From Marivirga aurantiaca (GTDB lineage: Bacteria > Bacteroidota > Bacteroidia > Cytophagales > Cyclobacteriaceae): DNA of 64,000 bases. Both the position numbers and the translations under genes were made by a program. Shown in pieces: positions 27,978-37,236 of this stretch (position 1 is its first letter; every line of letters begins with the position of its first letter). The DNA is taken from contig NZ_JAEQBW010000002.1 of NCBI RefSeq assembly GCF_016679925.1, positions 62,001 through 126,000 on the forward strand. The letters are read 5' to 3'. The notes below the pieces were generated by a model, which saw nothing but the letters and a program-made list of their open reading frames with translations, was not told the origin of the DNA and did no database searches.

Positions 27978-27997
27978 GCATTATCTAAAGATTGTTA

Positions 27998-29005
27998 TCA
28001 ATCATCTTTCTTTTTTCCACTGTCAGGTTTCTTTCTTGAACTACCTCCTTTATCAGTTCCCGAAATAGACTCTCTCATATCTGTGTCAGCCTGAATGTTT
28101 TTCATTCTGTAGTAATCCATGATCCCCAGATTACCATTTCTAAATGATTCTGCAATGGCTTGTGGTACTTGTGCCTCTGCTTCAATTACTTTTGCACGAG
28201 CTTCCTGTGCTTTGGCTTTCATTTCCTGCTCTTCGGCAACGGCCATGGCCCTACGCTCTTCAGCTTTGGCTTCTGCAACTTTTAAATCTGCTGATGCCTG
28301 ATCAGTTTGTAATTTGGCTCCAATGTTGGCTCCTACATCTACATCTGCAATATCAATGGAAAGGATTTCAAATGCTGTTCCTGCATCCAATCCTCTTTGT
28401 AAAACCAGTTTGGAAATTTTATCCGGATTCTCCAATACATTTTTATGTGATGCAGCTGAACCAATGGAGGTTACAATACCCTCACCAACCCTTGCTAAAA
28501 TGGTATCTTCACCGGCACCACCTACTAATTGCTGAATGTTGGCACGTACAGTTACCCTTGCAATGGCGATCAACTGAATACCATCAGCGGCTACCGCAGC
28601 CACTTTAGGAGTAGTAATTACTTTTGGGTTTACAGAAATTTGAACCGCTTCAAATACATCTCTTCCTGCCAAATCAATGGCTGTGGCTTGCTTAAAACCT
28701 AAAGTGATATTGGCTTTGTCTGCAGAAATTAAGGCTTTAATTACTGTGGGAACATTTCCTCCTGCGAGGTAGTGGGTTTCTAATTCATTGGTTGTTACCT
28801 CCAGTCCGGCCTTGGTTGCAGTAATCATGGATTCCACTATTATTCTTGGTGGAACTTTCCTGATTCGCATAAAAACCAGCTCAAACAATCCAACTTTTAC
28901 TCCTGAAAAGATGGCTGTGATCCAGAGATTAACGGGTACAAAATACAGGAATACAAAAAACAGTACTATTCCTGCTATTACAATAAAAATTAATGATGCG
29001 TCCAT
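27998..29005 (-). CDS. floA: Flotillin-like protein FloA
   Basis: 335 residues. One N-terminal membrane segment (about 5-30) is followed by an SPFH-type domain ([63 protein letters not shown]) and a Glu/Ala-rich coiled coil (about 240-295: [20 protein letters not shown]), with a Lys/Ser-rich tail. FloA proteins organise membrane microdomains and oligomerise through the coiled coil. The gene follows nfeD by one base, the usual NfeD-flotillin pair. Assignment is firm. Confidence 0.95.
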   Translation of the reverse strand: MDASLIFIVIAGIVLFFVFLYFVPVNLWITAIFSGVKVGLFELVFMRIRKVPPRIIVESMITATKAGLEVTTNELETHYLAGGNVPTVIKALISADKANITLGFKQATAIDLAGRDVFEAVQISVNPKVITTPKVAAVAADGIQLIAIARVTVRANIQQLVGGAGEDTILARVGEGIVTSIGSAASHKNVLENPDKISKLVLQRGLDAGTAFEILSIDIADVDVGANIGAKLQTDQASADLKVAEAKAEERRAMAVAEEQEMKAKAQEARAKVIEAEAQVPQAIAESFRNGNLGIMDYYRMKNIQADTDMRESISGTDKGGSSRKKPDSGKKKDD

Positions 29006-29006
29006 A

Positions 29007-29468
29007 TTATTTAATTGGTTCTACAAATATTCTTTTATTATCAATTTTCACGACCTGTATCGGTTCACCTGAACCTATCCAATCGCCTTTACTTCTGACT
29101 TCGTAAATCTTGCCAAAAATTTCGGCTTTTCCAATTGGTTTTAAATCTGATATGGTTTTACCCCTTTCGCCTACTTGAAAAGCATAAATATCTTCATCAT
29201 TTACCTTACTGTTACTGATGGATTTCAATGAAAACCTGTCCCATGAATTAGATTTAAAACTATAGACAATGGCTATTATGGTGACAACACCGGTGCCTGC
29301 GATCGTCCAGTAGCCGGCAATATTTCCATAGTCGTTAAAAACCATGAATATACCGGAGATGACTAATACAAGTCCTAAAATGCCAACTATGGTGGTTCCC
29401 GGTACAAAAATGAGCTCAGCTATAATAAGTGCCAGGCCTGCAAGTATTAGAAAAGTGATTCCAATCAT
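29007..29468 (-). CDS. NfeD family protein (partner of FloA)
   Basis: 153 residues. Four hydrophobic helices ([54 protein letters not shown]) are followed by a C-terminal OB-fold domain (about 100-150: [31 protein letters not shown]) of the NfeD-C type. It lacks the ClpP-like protease domain of long NfeD proteins, so it belongs to the short class found next to flotillins. The ATG at 29468 removes a basic extension overlapping proS and starts directly before the first helix. It lies 35 bp after proS and 1 bp before floA. Confidence 0.88.
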   Translation of the reverse strand: MIGITFLILAGLALIIAELIFVPGTTIVGILGLVLVISGIFMVFNDYGNIAGYWTIAGTGVVTIIAIVYSFKSNSWDRFSLKSISNSKVNDEDIYAFQVGERGKTISDLKPIGKAEIFGKIYEVRSKGDWIGSGEPIQVVKIDNKRIFVEPIK

Positions 29469-29503
29469 ATGAAAATTTAAATAATTCCTAAAAATAGTAA
29501 AAA

Positions 29504-30979
29504 TCAATAGGCTTTAGCAAATAACACTCTTTTATTTGAAGGTTTTCCTGAGTAAATACATGTTCCGGCCTCTTCTTTTGCATCCAAAGGGATACATCGT
29601 ATAGTGGCTTTTGTTTCTTCTTTTATTCTGTCTTCAGTTTCAGCAGTACCATCCCAATGAGCCGATACAAAGCCTGCTTTATTTTCTAAAATATCCTTAA
29701 ATTCTTCGTAGGTATCCACCTGATGAGTGTTCTCAGTTCTAAAGGCCTTTGCTTTATCATAAATATTGATCTGAATTTTGTCTAAAGTATCTTCAATAAC
29801 CTGATCTATCCCTTCAATATTAACCGTTTGCTTTTCTTTGGTGTCTCGTCTTGCCAACTCAACAGTTCCATTTTCCAAATCACGAGGACCAATCGCTATT
29901 CTTAGCGGAACTCCTTTCAACTCCCACTCTGCAAATTTAAACCCTGGTTTATGGGTATCCCGGTTGTCGAAGTTGACTGAAATATGCTTTTTCTTTAAGG
30001 AAGCCCTAAGCTCATTGGCTACTTTGGCAATATTATTTCGATCTTCTTCTGTTTTATAAATAGGAACAATTACTACTTGAATGGGAGCCAGTTTAGGTGG
30101 CAATACTAAACCTTCATCATCGGAATGAGCCATGATTAAAGCACCTATCAAGCGGGTACTAACACCCCATGAGGTTCCCCATACGAAATCCTGCTTTCCA
30201 TCTTTGGCAGTAAACTTTACATCAAAAGCTTTGGCGAAATTCTGTCCAAGGAAATGAGAGGTTCCGGCTTGTAGTGCTTTACCATCCTGCATTAAGCCTT
30301 CAATGCAATAGGTTTCCAGGGCTCCTGCAAAACGTTCGCTTTCCGATTTAATACCTTTTATTACAGGAAGTGCCATGTATTCCTCCGCAAATTCTGAATA
30401 GATGTTAATCATCTGCACTGTTTCATCCAGGGCCTCTTGTTTGGTAGCATGTGCTGTGTGGCCCTCTTGCCATAAAAATTCAGCAGTACGTAAAAACAGG
30501 CGGGTTCTCATTTCCCAACGTACTACATTGGCCCATTGATTAATGAGTAAAGGAAGGTCCCTGTAAGATTGAACCCAGTTTTTATAGGTATTCCATATTA
30601 TGGTTTCAGAAGTAGGGCGTACAATAAGTTCTTCTTCCAATTTAGCATCAGGATCTACCACTACTCCTTTGCCATTTTCATCATTCTTTAATCTGTAGTG
30701 AGTTACTACTGCGCATTCTTTGGCAAAGCCTTCTACATGGTCAGCTTCTTTGCTGAGATAGGATTTAGGGATAAATAATGGGAAATAAGCATTGCTGTGA
30801 CCAGTTTCTTTAAACATGTCGTCTAGTTGGCGTTGCATTTTCTCCCATATAGAGTACCCATAAGGTTTTATGATCATGCAGCCTCGTACTGCAGAATTTT
30901 CAGCCAAATCAGCTTTTTTCACTAATTCGTTGTACCACTGTGCATAATCTTCGCTTCTTTTTGGTAAACCTTTGCTCAT
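29504..30979 (-). CDS. proS: Proline-tRNA ligase (short, archaeal/eukaryotic-like type)
   Basis: 491 residues, a class II aminoacyl-tRNA synthetase charging tRNA-Pro. The start [20 protein letters not shown], the catalytic motifs RPTSETIIW and [25 protein letters not shown], the anticodon-binding domain and the C-terminal zinc-like domain ending in Ala-Tyr (FAKAY) are those of the type-3 ProRS found in Bacteroidota, without the editing domain of the E. coli enzyme. The ATG at 30979 is chosen over an upstream ATG because it matches the family N-terminus. It is the first gene of the proS-nfeD-floA run. Confidence 0.97.
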   Translation of the reverse strand: MSKGLPKRSEDYAQWYNELVKKADLAENSAVRGCMIIKPYGYSIWEKMQRQLDDMFKETGHSNAYFPLFIPKSYLSKEADHVEGFAKECAVVTHYRLKNDENGKGVVVDPDAKLEEELIVRPTSETIIWNTYKNWVQSYRDLPLLINQWANVVRWEMRTRLFLRTAEFLWQEGHTAHATKQEALDETVQMINIYSEFAEEYMALPVIKGIKSESERFAGALETYCIEGLMQDGKALQAGTSHFLGQNFAKAFDVKFTAKDGKQDFVWGTSWGVSTRLIGALIMAHSDDEGLVLPPKLAPIQVVIVPIYKTEEDRNNIAKVANELRASLKKKHISVNFDNRDTHKPGFKFAEWELKGVPLRIAIGPRDLENGTVELARRDTKEKQTVNIEGIDQVIEDTLDKIQINIYDKAKAFRTENTHQVDTYEEFKDILENKAGFVSAHWDGTAETEDRIKEETKATIRCIPLDAKEEAGTCIYSGKPSNKRVLFAKAY

Positions 30980-31104
30980 TATCGTGTTTTTGGTATGATA
31001 TTTGTATCTTTCAGTGTAGATTATAAAGTGAGAAATAAATATCAAACTGAAATTTATTTTCTCGAATAATCGTTGTAAAATTAGAAACTAAAAATTAAGT
31101 AGCC

Positions 31105-32565
31105 ATGAAAACCTTAAGCTTTATCTTATTAATATTTAGCATAGGACTTAATCCCTATCTTGGAAATGCTCAATCCGATCTTCAAACTGAGAATGACGAT
31201 TTGTATTTCACAGCCAATGACCGTGAAGTATTAAATAAAAAGTTAAAAGCGGAAGAGGAGGCTAAAGCCAGAGAATTGAGGAATTCAGGTTATGCTTATA
31301 ATGATTTTGAATCTTCAGATGAATCTTTCGAGTCTTTTAAAGAGGATCAAAAAGATCAAAATGCTGAACTCAACAAAACTCCCGAAGCCAATCAGGAAGA
31401 GGGGTGGTATTATGACGAGCAAGCGGCTAGAAGAGGACAAAATTCCGGGAATAGAAACTTAGGACAGACCCAAATATATAATTACTATGGAATGGCTCCG
31501 GGGATGATGGGAATGTATGATCCCTATATGATGGGGAATCCTTACATGTACGATCCCTACTTCGGTGGTTATGGTATGATGCGTCCTGGCTTTAATATTG
31601 GTTTTGGATTTAGCTCATTTGGTGGAAGTTATTGGTCAATGGGATACGGTAGAGGTTTCTATGATCCATTTTTTGATCCTTACTGGGGCTATAATCCTTA
31701 TGGATTTAGAAGAGGTTGGGGTTATGGTGGTGGTTATGCCATGGGCTATCACCACGGCTACAGAAACGGATTCTATGATGGATTCTACCATAGCAATTAT
31801 TATGTAACTGATAATAACGTTAACAATAGACGTAACAGGGTGTATAGTAATAGCCCACGTATTAGTAGAACCGGTACTTCATCCAATGTAAATACAAGAA
31901 GTAGCAGAGTAGCTTATAATACCAGTAGAAATGTAGGAGCTGAAAGATCCAGAGATGTAATAACTTCCAGAAGTAGCAGAACGAGTGTTGCCAATAATGC
32001 AAATACCAGCAGAACAAGGTCAGCGACTCTTTCATCGAATGCAAGACAAAGCAGAACTGATTATGCAGCAAGAACAGCGGTTTACAGTAGTAACAGAACT
32101 TCAAGGACTGCAGAGTACAGTAATTCAAGAACAGCTGGTAATACAAGTAGGGCAGCTACATTAAATAGCTCGAGAACAAGCAGAACGGATGGAAGCAGCG
32201 TTACAAGGACTCCTTCTAACAATACTTCCAGAAATGCCGGCCAATATTATAATAGCTCCAGAACTACTAATAGTAGAGGAACTTATTCCAGATCATCAGG
32301 GAATACAAGTACAAGGAGTTCAAGTTATGGTACTTCCGGAAATACCAGAAACTCAAGTTTCGGAAACTCTTCAAGAGGATCTAGTTCTTCTTACGGAAGA
32401 TCTTCTTCAGGCTCAAGTAGCAGAAGTAGCTCCAGTGTTGGAAGATCGAGCTCAAGTTCTTCAAGAAGCAGTGGTTCAGTTGGAAGGTCATCTTCAGGTA
32501 GTAGTAGCCGTTCTTCAGGCTCCTCATCCAGAAGCAGTGGTGGCTCAAGAGGAAGAGGTAACTAA
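31105..32565 (+). CDS. Secreted low-complexity Tyr/Gly- and Ser/Arg-rich protein
   Basis: 486 residues in four zones. A signal peptide (cleavage near GNAQ, residue 23) is followed by an acidic helical zone (about 25-115), a Tyr/Gly/Met/Pro-rich zone (about 120-245) with repeats like DPYMMGNPYMYDPYFGGYG, and a long Ser/Arg/Thr/Asn zone (about 255-486) built on SRT, SSR and SSSGSSSR motifs. There are no Cys residues and no recognisable enzyme domain. The composition suggests a disordered surface or adhesive protein, or a nucleic-acid- or polysaccharide-binding cationic polymer; that is inference. It is monocistronic with a terminator at 32583-32616. Confidence 0.85.
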   Translation: MKTLSFILLIFSIGLNPYLGNAQSDLQTENDDLYFTANDREVLNKKLKAEEEAKARELRNSGYAYNDFESSDESFESFKEDQKDQNAELNKTPEANQEEGWYYDEQAARRGQNSGNRNLGQTQIYNYYGMAPGMMGMYDPYMMGNPYMYDPYFGGYGMMRPGFNIGFGFSSFGGSYWSMGYGRGFYDPFFDPYWGYNPYGFRRGWGYGGGYAMGYHHGYRNGFYDGFYHSNYYVTDNNVNNRRNRVYSNSPRISRTGTSSNVNTRSSRVAYNTSRNVGAERSRDVITSRSSRTSVANNANTSRTRSATLSSNARQSRTDYAARTAVYSSNRTSRTAEYSNSRTAGNTSRAATLNSSRTSRTDGSSVTRTPSNNTSRNAGQYYNSSRTTNSRGTYSRSSGNTSTRSSSYGTSGNTRNSSFGNSSRGSSSSYGRSSSGSSSRSSSSVGRSSSSSSRSSGSVGRSSSGSSSRSSGSSSRSSGGSRGRGN

Positions 32566-32582
32566 TAACTAATTAAGTCCAC

Positions 32583-32616
32583 AGGCGTTTCACAAAAAAA
32601 GTGAGACGCCTTTTTT
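32583..32616 (+). terminator. Terminator of the Ser/Arg-rich protein gene
   Basis: AGGCGTTTCAC pairs with GTGAGACGCCT around seven A residues, followed by TTTTTT. Confidence 0.85.
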
Positions 32617-32647
32617 CACACTATTTACAACAATTAAAATTACAGCT

Positions 32648-34189
32648 ATGAAAATGATCAAATTCATTTTTGCAATGACTCTCTGTGCATTGACTTTTTC
32701 GGTTTCCGGTCAGCAGGTATATAGTCAATTTTCCAATGATGCAGTAAGGTTTAGTCAATCAACTACATCCGGAACAGCCAGGTTCATAGGTTTAGGTGGA
32801 GCCAACACTTCCCTGGGAGGTGATATATCAAGTATTTCCGGTAATCCTGCGGGTTTGGGCTTTTACAATAAATCGGCATGGAGTATATCTCCTGTTATGA
32901 GGTTCGGTGATTTTAGCTCCAGTTATAGAGGTACTAACTCCAATAATTTTGGATTGAGTGTTCAGGTGCCCAATGCGGGAATGGTATTCCACAATCGTTT
33001 TGAAGAATATGCAGGATCAAATTGGATTTCAGGAACATTTGGAATTGCCTGGAATCAGAAAACATCTTTTTATAATGTTATAGATTATGAAGGCGTAGTG
33101 CCTGTAGGTGAAAATGGATTGGTCAACGATTTTGTAGAGTTTACATTACAACCCTTTATAGATACAGATGGTAGTTTAAAAAGATATCCATCTGAGGATG
33201 CTATGGAACCTGATTTTCTTTCCAATCCTTATACTGATTTGGCAAGCCTGGTAGGATTGCTTGAGGTTTTTACGGTAGAAGATGGGGATGGCAATATACT
33301 GGGTTATGAAGTGGATCGATACGATTTTGATCAGATCAATCCTGTAAGGCAGACTGAGAGTATAGTAAGAACAGGAGGGGTAACTACCATGGACCTTTCT
33401 TATGGAGCCAATTATAATGATAAGATATTTTTAGGAGCAGGGCTTAATATCCATTTCCTTAACTTTAATGAAACACGTACTTTTAGGGAAAATCCCGATA
33501 ATGATTATTTGAATTATTATGAGCTGACAGAGGAAAAGGAAATTTCCGGTGCCGGTGCCGGCCTTACTATTGGTGCTATTTACAAACCCATTAATATGGT
33601 AAATATTGGCGTTTCCTATTCCACACCAACATTTATAGCGATTTCAGAAATTCAGGAAATTAACCTGACAGCTTTTTTTACTGATGGAACATCAGAAAGT
33701 GAAATTTTAAATGAAGTACCGGAATACAGCTTTATGATACCGCAAAAGGTAAGTGGGGGAGCAACTGTATTTTTAAACAAATATGGCTTTGTGACTGCTG
33801 ATGTGGAATTAATTGATTATTCCAGTGCAAGATTTAACAGTAACAACGGGGCTTTTGAGGGACAAGATCCTGATGCTGTTAACAGGGAATTGAAAAGTGC
33901 AATAAACCTTAGGTTGGGGGCAGAAGGTAGGTTGGATATTTTCCGTGTAAGAGCCGGATATGCTTATTTTGATAATCCTTATGCTAATTTAGATGGGCAA
34001 CGCTTCTCACAGGATAGAAATATGATAAGTGGAGGTGTTGGAATTTTGAAAAATGGTTTTTCTGCTGATTTAACTTATAGCTTAAGTAGCTTTAATAACC
34101 CTGATTTCAATGCTTATCCAGGAAGTGCTTTAGTGTCCTCAGACTCTAAGATATCTTCATTCAGATTAACGTTAGGAAAAACCTTTTAA
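32648..34189 (+). CDS. OmpP1/FadL/TodX family outer-membrane transport protein
   Basis: 513 residues. Signal peptide with cleavage near VSGQQ. The mature N-terminus has the FadL-type pattern GTARFIGLGGANTSLGGDIS and ISGNPAGLGFYNKS, in which the NPAG motif forms the plug hatch of hydrophobic-substrate channels. The long barrel ends with LTLGKTF, an aromatic insertion signal. Members move long-chain fatty acids or other hydrophobic compounds across the outer membrane; the substrate here is unknown. It is convergent with aroK, whose stop codon overlaps this one by three bases, so no terminator fits between them. Confidence 0.9.
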   Translation: MKMIKFIFAMTLCALTFSVSGQQVYSQFSNDAVRFSQSTTSGTARFIGLGGANTSLGGDISSISGNPAGLGFYNKSAWSISPVMRFGDFSSSYRGTNSNNFGLSVQVPNAGMVFHNRFEEYAGSNWISGTFGIAWNQKTSFYNVIDYEGVVPVGENGLVNDFVEFTLQPFIDTDGSLKRYPSEDAMEPDFLSNPYTDLASLVGLLEVFTVEDGDGNILGYEVDRYDFDQINPVRQTESIVRTGGVTTMDLSYGANYNDKIFLGAGLNIHFLNFNETRTFRENPDNDYLNYYELTEEKEISGAGAGLTIGAIYKPINMVNIGVSYSTPTFIAISEIQEINLTAFFTDGTSESEILNEVPEYSFMIPQKVSGGATVFLNKYGFVTADVELIDYSSARFNSNNGAFEGQDPDAVNRELKSAINLRLGAEGRLDIFRVRAGYAYFDNPYANLDGQRFSQDRNMISGGVGILKNGFSADLTYSLSSFNNPDFNAYPGSALVSSDSKISSFRLTLGKTF

Positions 34190-34707
34190 GGAACTATAAT
34201 CTTATCAAAATCATTTAAAGTGACTTCAAATGCGCCCGGTACGACTTCGTATCGGGCTTTTTTATAGTACTCGATCCTTCCAGTTAATAAGTGGTTCAAA
34301 TGAGCTATAACTTGATCCTGCGACTTTAATCCGGCAAAAAGAGGCCTCTGCTCAATTTCTTCATGGGTCATTAAGTTTTTAGCAATCCATTCAGGTGGTG
34401 TGTTGAGGAAGATGGTGGTGCCGGCTGTATTCATCCGTTCCATATTTTGATGAAAACAAGGGGTTCCACCACCACAAGCTAAAATGAGTTGCTCATTTTC
34501 GATAATGATTTCCTGAAGTGCCTCAGATTCCAATTCACGAAAATAGACCTCTCCTTTTTCTTTAAAAATATCTGTAATACTTTTTGTTTCTTTTACCTCA
34601 ATATGTGCATCTAAGTCTAAAAATGGCAATTGGTATTTTTCTGCCAGTTTTTTTGCCCAAAAGCTTTTGCCACTACCTGGCAGGCCTGTGAGGAAATACC
34701 GCATCAC
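34186..34707 (-). CDS. aroK: Shikimate kinase
   Basis: 173 residues, the P-loop kinase that phosphorylates shikimate in aromatic amino acid synthesis. Walker A is GLPGSGKSFWAKKLA (8-22). The substrate and Mg sites are DLDAHIE (31-37), FRELESEAL (56-64) and ACGGGTPC (77-84), and the lid arginine region is EQRPLFAGL. Length is standard. Its start overlaps the end of the BT_3928-like gene by 4 bases, so it is the last gene of the DUF1599 operon. Assignment is firm. Confidence 0.96.
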   Translation of the reverse strand: MMRYFLTGLPGSGKSFWAKKLAEKYQLPFLDLDAHIEVKETKSITDIFKEKGEVYFRELESEALQEIIIENEQLILACGGGTPCFHQNMERMNTAGTTIFLNTPPEWIAKNLMTHEEIEQRPLFAGLKSQDQVIAHLNHLLTGRIEYYKKARYEVVPGAFEVTLNDFDKIIVP

Positions 34708-35798
34708 CTCAATAATTCAGATAAATCAGAGGGATCTGGCACATCATTGTAATGCCATTTTGCTAATACAGTTCCATCTTCTACTAAAACCAATCCGGGA
34801 TTAGAGCGGATGATGGTTTTTAATACTGTTGCATCACCATAGTAAAAGTCAGGAGTTAAGCCTCTTTCTGCCTTTACCTTTAATACACCTTCTGCTGAAG
34901 AGGAAGTAAGAATGATTGGAGTGATGTCTCCCGGTAATCGTGATATCAAACTGTTAATATCAATAAGACCCTCAGTAGATGCTTCCTCAATATTATAAGC
35001 GATAATCCATAATTTCTTTCCGCTGAGCATCTCTTTTGTTTTGTCTCCGGATTCATTCCATACTGCAAAATCCGTAATTTTTGGTGTGGAAATATCGGGA
35101 TTAGTGATTTCATGGCTTACCAGTTTATACCCCTCTTTCTCAGTCAGGTATTGATAAGATTTTATTGTCTCTCCTTCTTTTTCAAAAGTATATTGGAATT
35201 TTGGACTTTCCTTTGCTGTCATGGCTTCAGGGATATTTACCCCCACCTTGTAAGCCCTGAAATCAATAAATGGTAAATGCCTGATGGCATAAATACACAA
35301 TAATACAGATAGGGCTGTAACACATATAATGATTATGTTTTTGGCTGCAAAGGTGCTGTCTTTGATCTTGTTACGAAAAATTAAAAGGAATCCTATAAGC
35401 ACCAGTAGAATGACATCTTTTGTGAAAGATTCCCAGGGTGTTAACTTGATGGCATCTCCAAAACAACCGCAGTCTGTTACTTTGTTGAAATAAGCCGAAT
35501 AAAATGTTAAAAAGGTAAAAAATACTATCAGTATGCTCAATAAGGTAATGGTAAATTTCACTCTCCATTTTATGATAAGGGCAATTCCTAATACTACTTC
35601 CAATACATTAAGAAATATACCAATAACTAAAGCGTAAGGCTCAAATATCGAGAAGAAGGGGGCAATATCACCGGCAAAAACCGCGAAATATTCTTCCAGT
35701 TTAATGGCTGTACCTACAGGATCATTGATTTTTATCAATCCACTGAATATAAATAAACCTCCTACTAAGTATCTGGCAATGTCAGTTAATATCTTCAT
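34704..35798 (-). CDS. BT_3928-like protein: DoxX/MauE-type membrane domain plus thioredoxin-like domain
   Basis: 364 residues. Four transmembrane helices at the N-terminus (within 1-170) belong to the DoxX/MauE group, with the motif VTDCGCFGDAIKLTPWESFTKD and its paired cysteines facing the periplasmic side. A C-terminal soluble part (about 240-364) looks like a thioredoxin/redoxin fold (KKLWIIAYNI, TPIILTSSS, NPGLVLVEDGTVLAKWHYND) but has no CxxC. The family is usual beside DUF1599 in Bacteroidota. A role in envelope disulfide or quinone-linked redox chemistry is inference. It overlaps both neighbours (1 base and 4 bases). Confidence 0.88.
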   Translation of the reverse strand: MKILTDIARYLVGGLFIFSGLIKINDPVGTAIKLEEYFAVFAGDIAPFFSIFEPYALVIGIFLNVLEVVLGIALIIKWRVKFTITLLSILIVFFTFLTFYSAYFNKVTDCGCFGDAIKLTPWESFTKDVILLVLIGFLLIFRNKIKDSTFAAKNIIIICVTALSVLLCIYAIRHLPFIDFRAYKVGVNIPEAMTAKESPKFQYTFEKEGETIKSYQYLTEKEGYKLVSHEITNPDISTPKITDFAVWNESGDKTKEMLSGKKLWIIAYNIEEASTEGLIDINSLISRLPGDITPIILTSSSAEGVLKVKAERGLTPDFYYGDATVLKTIIRSNPGLVLVEDGTVLAKWHYNDVPDPSDLSELLR

Positions 35799-36343
35799 TA
35801 TAAATTATTTCCTATTTTAATTAAACAAAAAACCGCATAATTAATCATGTCCTGATAATTCGCTTTTACTGGTTCTGAAATAAGGGTTTCCCCCATATTA
35901 TCCTCTATTTGTTTCACTCTGTACAGTTTCATCAGGATGATATCAGTAATAGAACTTATTCTCATATCACGCCAGGCCTCTCCATAATCGTGATTTTTAT
36001 CCAATAATAAAGAAAGTGTTTCTTGCACTACTTTATCATAAAGTGGTTCTAGCTCATTATAAGGAATCTCTAAAGGAGAATCTTCACTTAATTCTTCCTG
36101 AATAATAGCAATAATGGAGTAATTTATAATGCCAATAAACTCATTTCGAATGTCTTCTTCAATTTTTTGAACACCTTTCTCCTGAACAGACCTGATTCTT
36201 TGTGCTTTGATAAAAAGTTGATCTGTAATGGAGGGCAATCTTAAAATTCTCCATGCAGTTCCGTAATCTTTTGTTTTCTTTTCGAAAACATCTTTACACA
36301 GCGCAATAACTTGCTTATATTCGCTTTCAGTTTGAGTAATCAA
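35798..36343 (-). CDS. DUF1599 domain protein
   Basis: 181 residues made of two homologous halves. Each has a K-x-x-DYG-x-AWR motif (KTKDYGTAWRILRLPSITDQ at about 23-42, KNHDYGEAWRDMRISSITDI at about 116-135) followed by a helix with KAQRIRSVQ or KLYRVKQIE and a later NY(S/A) motif. The duplication is plain. DUF1599 has been linked to nucleotide-modification systems by name, but this conserved chromosomal copy has no proven function. First gene of an operon with the BT_3928-like gene and aroK, and divergent from folP with only 35 bp between starts. Confidence 0.92.
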   Translation of the reverse strand: MITQTESEYKQVIALCKDVFEKKTKDYGTAWRILRLPSITDQLFIKAQRIRSVQEKGVQKIEEDIRNEFIGIINYSIIAIIQEELSEDSPLEIPYNELEPLYDKVVQETLSLLLDKNHDYGEAWRDMRISSITDIILMKLYRVKQIEDNMGETLISEPVKANYQDMINYAVFCLIKIGNNL

Positions 36344-36378
36344 CAGAATGAAAATTTAATCGGTTAGATAAATTATTT

Positions 36379-37236
36379 TTGGAAGCGAAAGATACAGCAT
36401 TTTCTTATAAAAAAACACTCAATATCAAGGGAACATTAATGGATTTGAGTCAGCCCAAAGTAATGGGAATAGTAAACCGTACCCCTGACTCTTTTTATGA
36501 TGGAGGTAAGACAACAGATTTAAAACAAGCTTTGAAGCAAGTGGAGCAAATGCTTACTGAAGGAGCGGATTTTATTGATGTTGGAGGTTATTCTACCAGG
36601 CCCAATGCTGAAGAAGTAAGTGTTGAGGAGGAAATGAACCGGGTGATTCCGCTGATAGAGCAAGTGATGGTAAATTTTCCTCATGCTGTTATTTCCATTG
36701 ATACCTTTAGAAGCGAAGTGGCCAGGGCTGCAGTAGAAGCCGGGGCATCCATTGTTAATGATGTTTCAGGGGGAAACCTGGATAAAGAAATGTTTGAAAC
36801 AGTTGCCGAATTGAAAGTTCCCTACATTTTAATGCATATGCGTGGAACACCAGCCACAATGCAGAAAATGAATACTTATGAGCATTTGCTTAAGGATATA
36901 CTCTTGGAGCTTTCTGTTAAGGTTAACGAACTAAGAAAGCTTTCGGTAAATGATATTATTGTGGATCCTGGATTAGGATTTGCAAAAAGCATCGGGCAGA
37001 ATTATGAAATACTTAAAAATTTAACCTATTTTGATTTCCTGGACTGTCCCATATTAATGGGATTGTCTCGTAAATCAATGATATATAAAACATTAGGGAT
37101 AAATGTGGAGCAAGCGCTGAACGGTACTACTGCTTTAAATATGGTTGCTTTGCTTAATGGAGCTAATATATTAAGAGTTCATGATATAAAAGAAGCTGTG
37201 GAAACAGTAAAATTATTTAATACCTTACAAAATTGA
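36379..37236 (+). CDS. folP: Dihydropteroate synthase
   Basis: 285 residues, the TIM-barrel enzyme that joins p-aminobenzoate to dihydropterin pyrophosphate in folate synthesis; the target of sulfonamides. Motifs: PKVMGIVNRTPDSFYDGG (26-43; most relatives have NVTPDSF), FIDVGGYSTRPNAE, SIDTFRSEVA, NDVSGG, DPGLGFAKS, GLSRKS and RVHDI near the end. The TTG at 36379 is chosen because the first strand, KKTLNIKGTLMDLSQPKVMG, is needed by the fold; the first in-frame ATG (36439) would cut it. The stop overlaps the cdaA TTG start (TTGA). Confidence 0.95.
   Translation: MEAKDTAFSYKKTLNIKGTLMDLSQPKVMGIVNRTPDSFYDGGKTTDLKQALKQVEQMLTEGADFIDVGGYSTRPNAEEVSVEEEMNRVIPLIEQVMVNFPHAVISIDTFRSEVARAAVEAGASIVNDVSGGNLDKEMFETVAELKVPYILMHMRGTPATMQKMNTYEHLLKDILLELSVKVNELRKLSVNDIIVDPGLGFAKSIGQNYEILKNLTYFDFLDCPILMGLSRKSMIYKTLGINVEQALNGTTALNMVALLNGANILRVHDIKEAVETVKLFNTLQN

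Larger units (their letters stand above)
27509..27997. other. Intergenic region with nested inverted repeats
   Basis: 489 bp without a gene. It contains the phzF promoter, an inverted repeat of ATTAAGTTAAGA (27720-27731) with TCTTAACTTAAT (27784-27795) enclosing TCCTTCTCC...GGAGAAGGA (27756-27777), a CCCCTCTCAGGGG hairpin near 27810, and the floA operon terminator at 27935-27977. Confidence 0.65.

Noticed and set aside
28144-28608. 154-codon Leu/Trp/Gln-rich frame opposite floA
   Set aside because: Mirror frame of the Ala/Glu-rich coiled coil of floA.
32189-32572. 127-codon frame inside the Ser/Arg-rich gene
   Set aside because: Out-of-frame shadow caused by low-complexity codon repeats.
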